64,000 nucleotides of DNA. It comes from Acanthaster planci. Its lineage: Eukaryota > Echinodermata > Asteroidea > Valvatida > Acanthasteridae. The stretch is taken from positions 658,313 to 722,312 of the forward strand of contig NW_019091389.1 of assembly GCF_001949145.1 (NCBI RefSeq). Reading direction: 5' to 3'. The notes under the pieces were generated by a model. That model was not told where the DNA came from. It worked only from the letters and a program-made list of their open reading frames with translations, and ran no database searches. Both the position numbers and the translations under genes were made by a program. Below are positions 58,701-64,000 of this stretch, piece by piece (position 1 is the stretch's first letter; each line of letters starts with the position of its first letter).

Positions 58701-61326
58701 ACAGGGGTACACGACCGGAAGCCTTCGATAAGGAGCTGACTGATAAAGTTTAATGATTTCACTTCGGCTTGAGATTTGGCAACTCGTCCAAGTCAGCGAG
58801 GTATACTTATAAAGGCTACCAGCTGAAATACTCAGAGGGCTTGAAAATGACTTTCGTCTCAAACGTTTTAGCAAATTTGAAAACTGGCGATGAAAGATGT
58901 TTCCAGAACACTGAATCCGAATCTGGAATGTCCATCATGTCCCTAAGTGCCTGACTTGCAGGATTTTGCTCTCCCCTCTTACACATTCTATGCGTACTTC
59001 ACCATATAAGTCCGAGGGTGATTATCCGTAGGTCACACACAAAAATGTTCGCACAATGCAGGAAAGTAACTGTACTGACGGTTCGTCTGATTTTATATCA
59101 AGTTCTATTGAAACTGCCAAAAATTAATGGTTTAATTTTTGTTTATTATAAGTCATTCCAGGCTACTTGAAATATTAAAGTGACTTTTTGTTGTTTGGAT
59201 GTTGGTTGTGTACAAATTGAGTGAAAAGACGAGACAATTATGGGACTGCTTTCTACTTTCTATCTTTTGTGTTCATGTTGCCTTTGCATGGAGGAACAGA
59301 ATGGAGCGACACTTTTACGTGCGTTGCAATATGAGCGCAATGGACCTGAAATATGATATACCGGTATACACGCCATACCGTAAACATGTTCCTTGAACTG
59401 TGTACAGCAGGCCCACAATAGGCAGAGAAAAGAGGACACGAGGTTATCAAGGTGATTATCTACATGTATATCCGGGGTCATTATAAATATCACGCCCACT
59501 CAAGTCATTAGAGTCACAGAGGTAACTTCCTTCATTCCAATGATCAAAATAATGTCTTTGATACAAGTTACAAAAAGACTGGGGTGAAGCTAGTCATGTA
59601 TCAATTATAACCTGTAATGTTTTAAAAGGAGAGTCTGCCCAAGTCTGGCTTGATCAGGGTGATACTAGGACAAGATAGGACAGTGGAACACACTAGAATA
59701 ATTCTTCTCTTTATGCAGGGAATAATTCTGTTTCGGGCCATCACAGTTTTGTAAGTGTCATAAACACCTTCCTTTTAAAAAACCTGTCCTCCCTGGGTAA
59801 AGAATTCCTTTTCGTCGCTAAAATTTTCTTAACATCAATAGACTCCTACTATTTAAGACTGGCTGATGTTTATGACACGTATGTTCACCCATTCTACTTA
59901 GTTTGTGCGCATGCGCTCAAATTCGGCAAAGTTGTGGTCACGATACGACTACGTATAGCAAACGACTACATGTATACCAAAACCTTTCTGCAGGGATCTT
60001 CCGCAATGTTTAAAAGTTTGCTGAATTTATTCCAGAGAAGTATATTCAGGCTTCAGATTTCATTTCGTGATGTGTTTCTTGTTAATTATAAGTGACATTG
60101 GGGAAGAAATGGGGTGAAAAATGTCTGTGTCTGTTACATTTCCTAACGTAAAAAAGGGTATTTTAAACTCCAAAATTTGAATTGTTCTCCAGTTTTTCCC
60201 ACACATGCTGCATATCTAAATAATAGAAAGTGTGTTTGAAAAAGGTTAACATGTTATGTTTGAGCCATTGCGAATGGTCCTTTGTTTGTTTGATCGATTT
60301 CAATTTCGGTTCTGTATCGACCGGTCGGCCACGATTTATGTGTGCATATGTGCACGTTCTTGTACATGTACTGTACATTTACATGTACTCCATCAACGCA
60401 CGCATACGTTTACATGCGCCACTGCGGACAAATGATACTCGTGCAAAATATTAAATTCGCAATAACTTGAAAAATACTTCCAAGGTTTTATTGGGTCTTA
60501 ATACACACAGCACTTTATTTCATTTGTTTGGATAAATTGGAGAAGTTGTTTTAAAATAGGAAAGACTGTGGAGGTATTTTCTTTCAAATCTGATTGTGTT
60601 AGTCACTTTTTCAGAATTTGTTTCAAATTTTGTGCAATAATACGGTGGTTTAATGTTTACTGATCAATTTTAAATTATCTGGTTATTTCTGTGAACTTAA
60701 TTTCTTCGTATTTTGTTAAAATAAATAATGGCCTACATCCATCCATCCGCGGAAGAAGTGTTGGAACGATGTCTGACGTCGCCTACCTCGAAATCCACAG
60801 TCAAGCGATCGAGTGCGCATGCGCTAAATCCCAACTAAGTGTGTGCACAAGGGCACGCGAGTGAACATACGTGGTGAAAATTATGGCAGTTCAATACGGA
60901 ATGCTTCCATGATCAAGTAAACGTTGGATCACCTATATGCATGTACTGCCCCAGCCTAAATGTCCGAGTATATCTAATACTAATTAAATAGAACTTTGCA
61001 TAATCCCAGTTTGATATTTTATTTCCCACAGCCAGGCACATCAACCTCTCAGCGCTTTTCACTCACTTCCACTTCAGTCAGCAACTGAAGAATTAGGTCT
61101 ACATTACTGGGGAAAAGTTGAGAATCCTACTTTTAGGGTCAACAACGTGACACGCAGCGAGCCTTGGGCGCCAACATGTTTACAGCAGTGCCGGAGTACT
61201 GTACTTGGTGCACTACGCAAGACAGTGCCGCCCTCGGAACGAGGTTAACCCTGAAAGAGCCGCATTGTAAAACCCAACACTCATTATAAACACGTCTTTG
61301 TTTACCGTTCAAAACTAAACCCCTTT

Positions 61327-61562
61327 TTTTGAAAATAAACGTGTTCCGGTGTTCAGAATGTGTTACCACCTGATAAATGTGCTTTAGTGTCTTGTTATTA
61401 ACGCCCAATATTTGTGTCACTGTGAGTAACTTTATTGACATATCAACACGTATTTATTTAAGAAGTAAACAGCACAAAGTGTTTAGCGTGGGATTATTAA
61501 CACCACAACACCTTCATAAAGTGTTACCAGGAAGGCGTTAAAACATTAACACTTGTTTTCAA
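61327..61562. repeat. GTGTTA-rich stretch with loosely inverted ends
   Basis: The left side begins ttttttTGAAAATAAACGTGTT. The reverse complement of the right side reads TTTGAAAACAAGTGTTAATG. GTGTTA and TAACAC words recur about ten times between. This fits a diverged inverted-repeat element, but the arms are imperfect and no ends are certain. Confidence 0.3.
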
Positions 61563-64000
61563 AGTGTGGGATTTTTTTAACAATCTCAGGGGAGAGGAGA
61601 GGAGGGATTTCTTCCTTAAGAACTCGGCTGTCCTGGTCGTTTTGAAACTAAGGAGATGTAGAGACAGACTCCTTAACAGTACATCTGTTAAGTTTCAATT
61701 CAATCCGACATTATGGTTTTGTTGTTACGGTCATTTGAAGTTCATGACCTCAGGCATGTTGACTCGCGTGCACTGAGCAGATTGGTGGAAAAAATATACA
61801 ATTTCTGGTTGACCAGTATCGGGAAAAATAGACACTACGCGAGAACAGTGCGTTCGATCTTCAAAAATTGGTGTCAAAATGATCCCACGATGCTACTAAA
61901 AACCGGATGAACACTCAGTGCGGAAAATTAATGCACTCCGCCGATAAAGAAGAAAATGGAGGGGGGGGGCAGATGCAAACATTAATGGGATGCAGGGATA
62001 CGTGTGACCCAGGGGTTCAAAAGCGGTTGTCTTATTTGCTGGTAATACCCTCAAATACTTGATTATGGCCTGAAAATCGCATCCACGTATTAAACTTTTA
62101 AAGGGTGTTGCACTTGTAAAGAATACTTAATACCTGTTTAGTGTAATGGGTTCACCACACTATTTATAGATGTGCCATTTTTCATTGGTCAGAATCTTGT
62201 CTATTGTGAGGTGTTTCCTCAAAGTATGCACTCGTGAATAATATAAAGAGTTTGATGGAAAAAACCTGTACATTTTCTTCTTCTTTTCAGAAAAACAGAT
62301 TTGAAGATAAAAATCTAACTATCTAAAATCTAAAAACTGACCATACATTTAAACATAACTACCTTGAGAGTAGTTGAGAGAGTTCAAAAGAAGTTAAAAT
62401 TAATTCACAAATGATTTTTTGGGAGCGTGGAGTTTGGACGGCATTAGTACGGTGTTCAGGAGATGCCTCGGATACAAGTTTCAGGCAATGGAAACTAAAA
62501 CAACGATCCAAGCAATGCGTGTTTTACTCCTAATCCACCTTGGTTGATGTTTCTGATAGGTACGGTATACATATCGAACCGGCTCAGACGAGTACTTGGA
62601 CACACAAGCTCATCAAGCCGATGATACCTTAACCTTAAAAAAAGTAATGGATCAGAGATGATGACAGCAATGACTCTCTTAATTCTGTATAAATCACAAC
62701 AAATGAATTCCCAATCCAGATTTGTATTTAGGGTCCATTTTCGTTGTCCCGCTACTGCTATAAAATAAACCACTCTGCAAGTTCGCCTTACCCCCGGTTA
62801 CGCCGAAATCCAATTATAAGGTTAAAAATACACACGTTCGATGCATAATGCCGACGCGATTCAGAGCAATTCTTGCCAATTTCAGTGTAGATAATTCCTC
62901 GTTCAAAAAGGCTCTGCACGAAAAAAGTTCTACTCCGTGTTGTGTTTGTTTTTGTTCCGTGCTGTGTTACATGACATTAGGGTATTGCAGCAATGCCATA
63001 GAATAAGCCAGTGGATATATCCTGCCTGTTGCAAATTAAGATACCCATCCAATCAACAGCCGCAATTACTTTCGCCTCGACAAAACGGTGCATCGATGCA
63101 CCTTCACTCTAAATAATGACAACCTCGCCGTTTGACCGGAACCTGAACATCGTCTGGTTCAATTTCACTCTTTTTAGTACCTGTCCATCTTTCCCCTATG
63201 AGCTCAAGAGATATGGTTATGGAGCACTGATGATTCTGAAACGATAGGTTCTTAGTATCCAAAACGAATACAAATTGTATACAAATGGCAGGAAGGAGCA
63301 TCTGCTTTTGTTTGTTTTGTTAACGAGGATTTAGAAATTTATCAACTGTTATATAAACTCATTCCCTTCAATGAAGGCACACAAATTTTGTTGCCATTGA
63401 ATAGAGTAATTGGTATACAAATTATTATAAAGTGGTACATAAGCAGACAATTTTCGCCAGCCTAGGAAGACCAGGTATGGTTTAAAACTTCATTAACAAC
63501 GGTCAAACTGACAACATACTATATGGCAATCAGGTTTCACAATAACTTTTCATGCATATCAAGCGGTTAACTGAGATTCCCTTCAGGACTATTAATTGAC
63601 GTAAGTCATTATTGTATCATGAACTTCTTCATTTTTACCTCCCCTTATATGTGGTTCTGATAAAATGTTTGCCTTTTGTATAAGCCTGGTTCTTTTTAAA
63701 CCAAAGCAAAAGATGCACCAAAGTCATTTTCTTGAGAATTCCACTCACACATATAAAATGAGATAAAACACCGATGCAAAAGCGAACAATAACACTCCTC
63801 CAAAATCAGGATAACCATCAGACACATAGATTAAACATTCGGATAAAAGAAGACGGAAAGTAAGTTAACAGCTGGGGTTGTCTTTACTAAAATGTATATT
63901 TATATAACTGATCCTTTACATTAGAGGTCATTAAAGCCAAAGATGACATAACCTCTCCGGTAAATATATCGAGACCGCACTCTGACTGACCACACAACAA

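Larger units (their letters stand above)
52959..64000. other. Non-coding, presumed intron upstream of window exon 1
   Basis: The upstream ectodomain exons expected on the minus strand were not found. The region holds a GAC/GGC-rich simple repeat (53189-53232), a hairpin (55722-55769), a GTGTTA-rich stretch (61327-61562) and a nine-G run near 61961. Short open frames on both strands have no recognised relatives. The intron is therefore at least 11 kb if the ectodomain exons follow to the right. Confidence 0.6.

Noticed and set aside
63104-63301. Minus-strand frame containing ERWTGTKKSEIEPDDVQ
   Set aside because: It looks protein-like by eye but matches no family I know and has no clear splice sites. 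Not enough to call a gene.

Overview
The window is animal (metazoan) nuclear DNA. Its only securely recognisable gene is an intron-rich one on the minus strand: the middle part of a receptor-type (particulate) guanylate cyclase of the natriuretic-peptide-receptor class (NPR1/GC-A or NPR2/GC-B like). Twelve exons between 52958 and 3920 join in a consistent reading frame with canonical gt/ag borders. Together they give 1,397 coding bases, about 465 residues: the membrane-proximal part of the ligand-binding ectodomain, the juxtamembrane cysteine pair, one transmembrane helix, and almost all of the intracellular kinase-homology domain. The signal peptide and most of the ectodomain should lie beyond the right edge. 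The dimerisation helix and cyclase domain should lie beyond the left edge. Neither was found here.

Long introns (0.45 to 12.9 kb), mixed base composition, frequent acatgta-type words and many small inverted-repeat elements suggest a marine invertebrate (deuterostome or lophotrochozoan). The species cannot be fixed from this sequence. There is no bacterial gene organisation; the many short open frames look like chance.

Layout, left to right on the plus strand (3' to 5' for the gene): 1-3919 no recognised exon; 3920-4088 C-lobe end of the kinase-homology domain; 7018-7173 activation-segment end and helix F region; a 12.9-kb intron; 20076-20250 catalytic-loop and DFG exon; 22628-22699, 26695-26799, 27437-27514 and 29539-29604 N-lobe and hinge exons; 33899-34022 juxtamembrane cytoplasmic exon; 40349-40424 transmembrane exon; 40875-41019, 49819-49913 and 52823-52958 ectodomain exons; 52959-64000 no recognised exon.

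The non-coding part holds several non-autonomous mobile-element candidates: two related fold-back elements in one intron (34096-34280 and 39469-39650), a 433-bp element with matching ends (48987-49419), and a 197-bp element with perfect 13-bp ends (4223-4419). It also holds striking hairpins (42306-42373, 55722-55769 and a series at 22961-23230) and a decayed tRNA-like sequence (19790-19862). In the gene, the exon layout around the transmembrane segment is notable: skipping that one exon would place a stop codon directly at the new junction and leave a soluble ectodomain.
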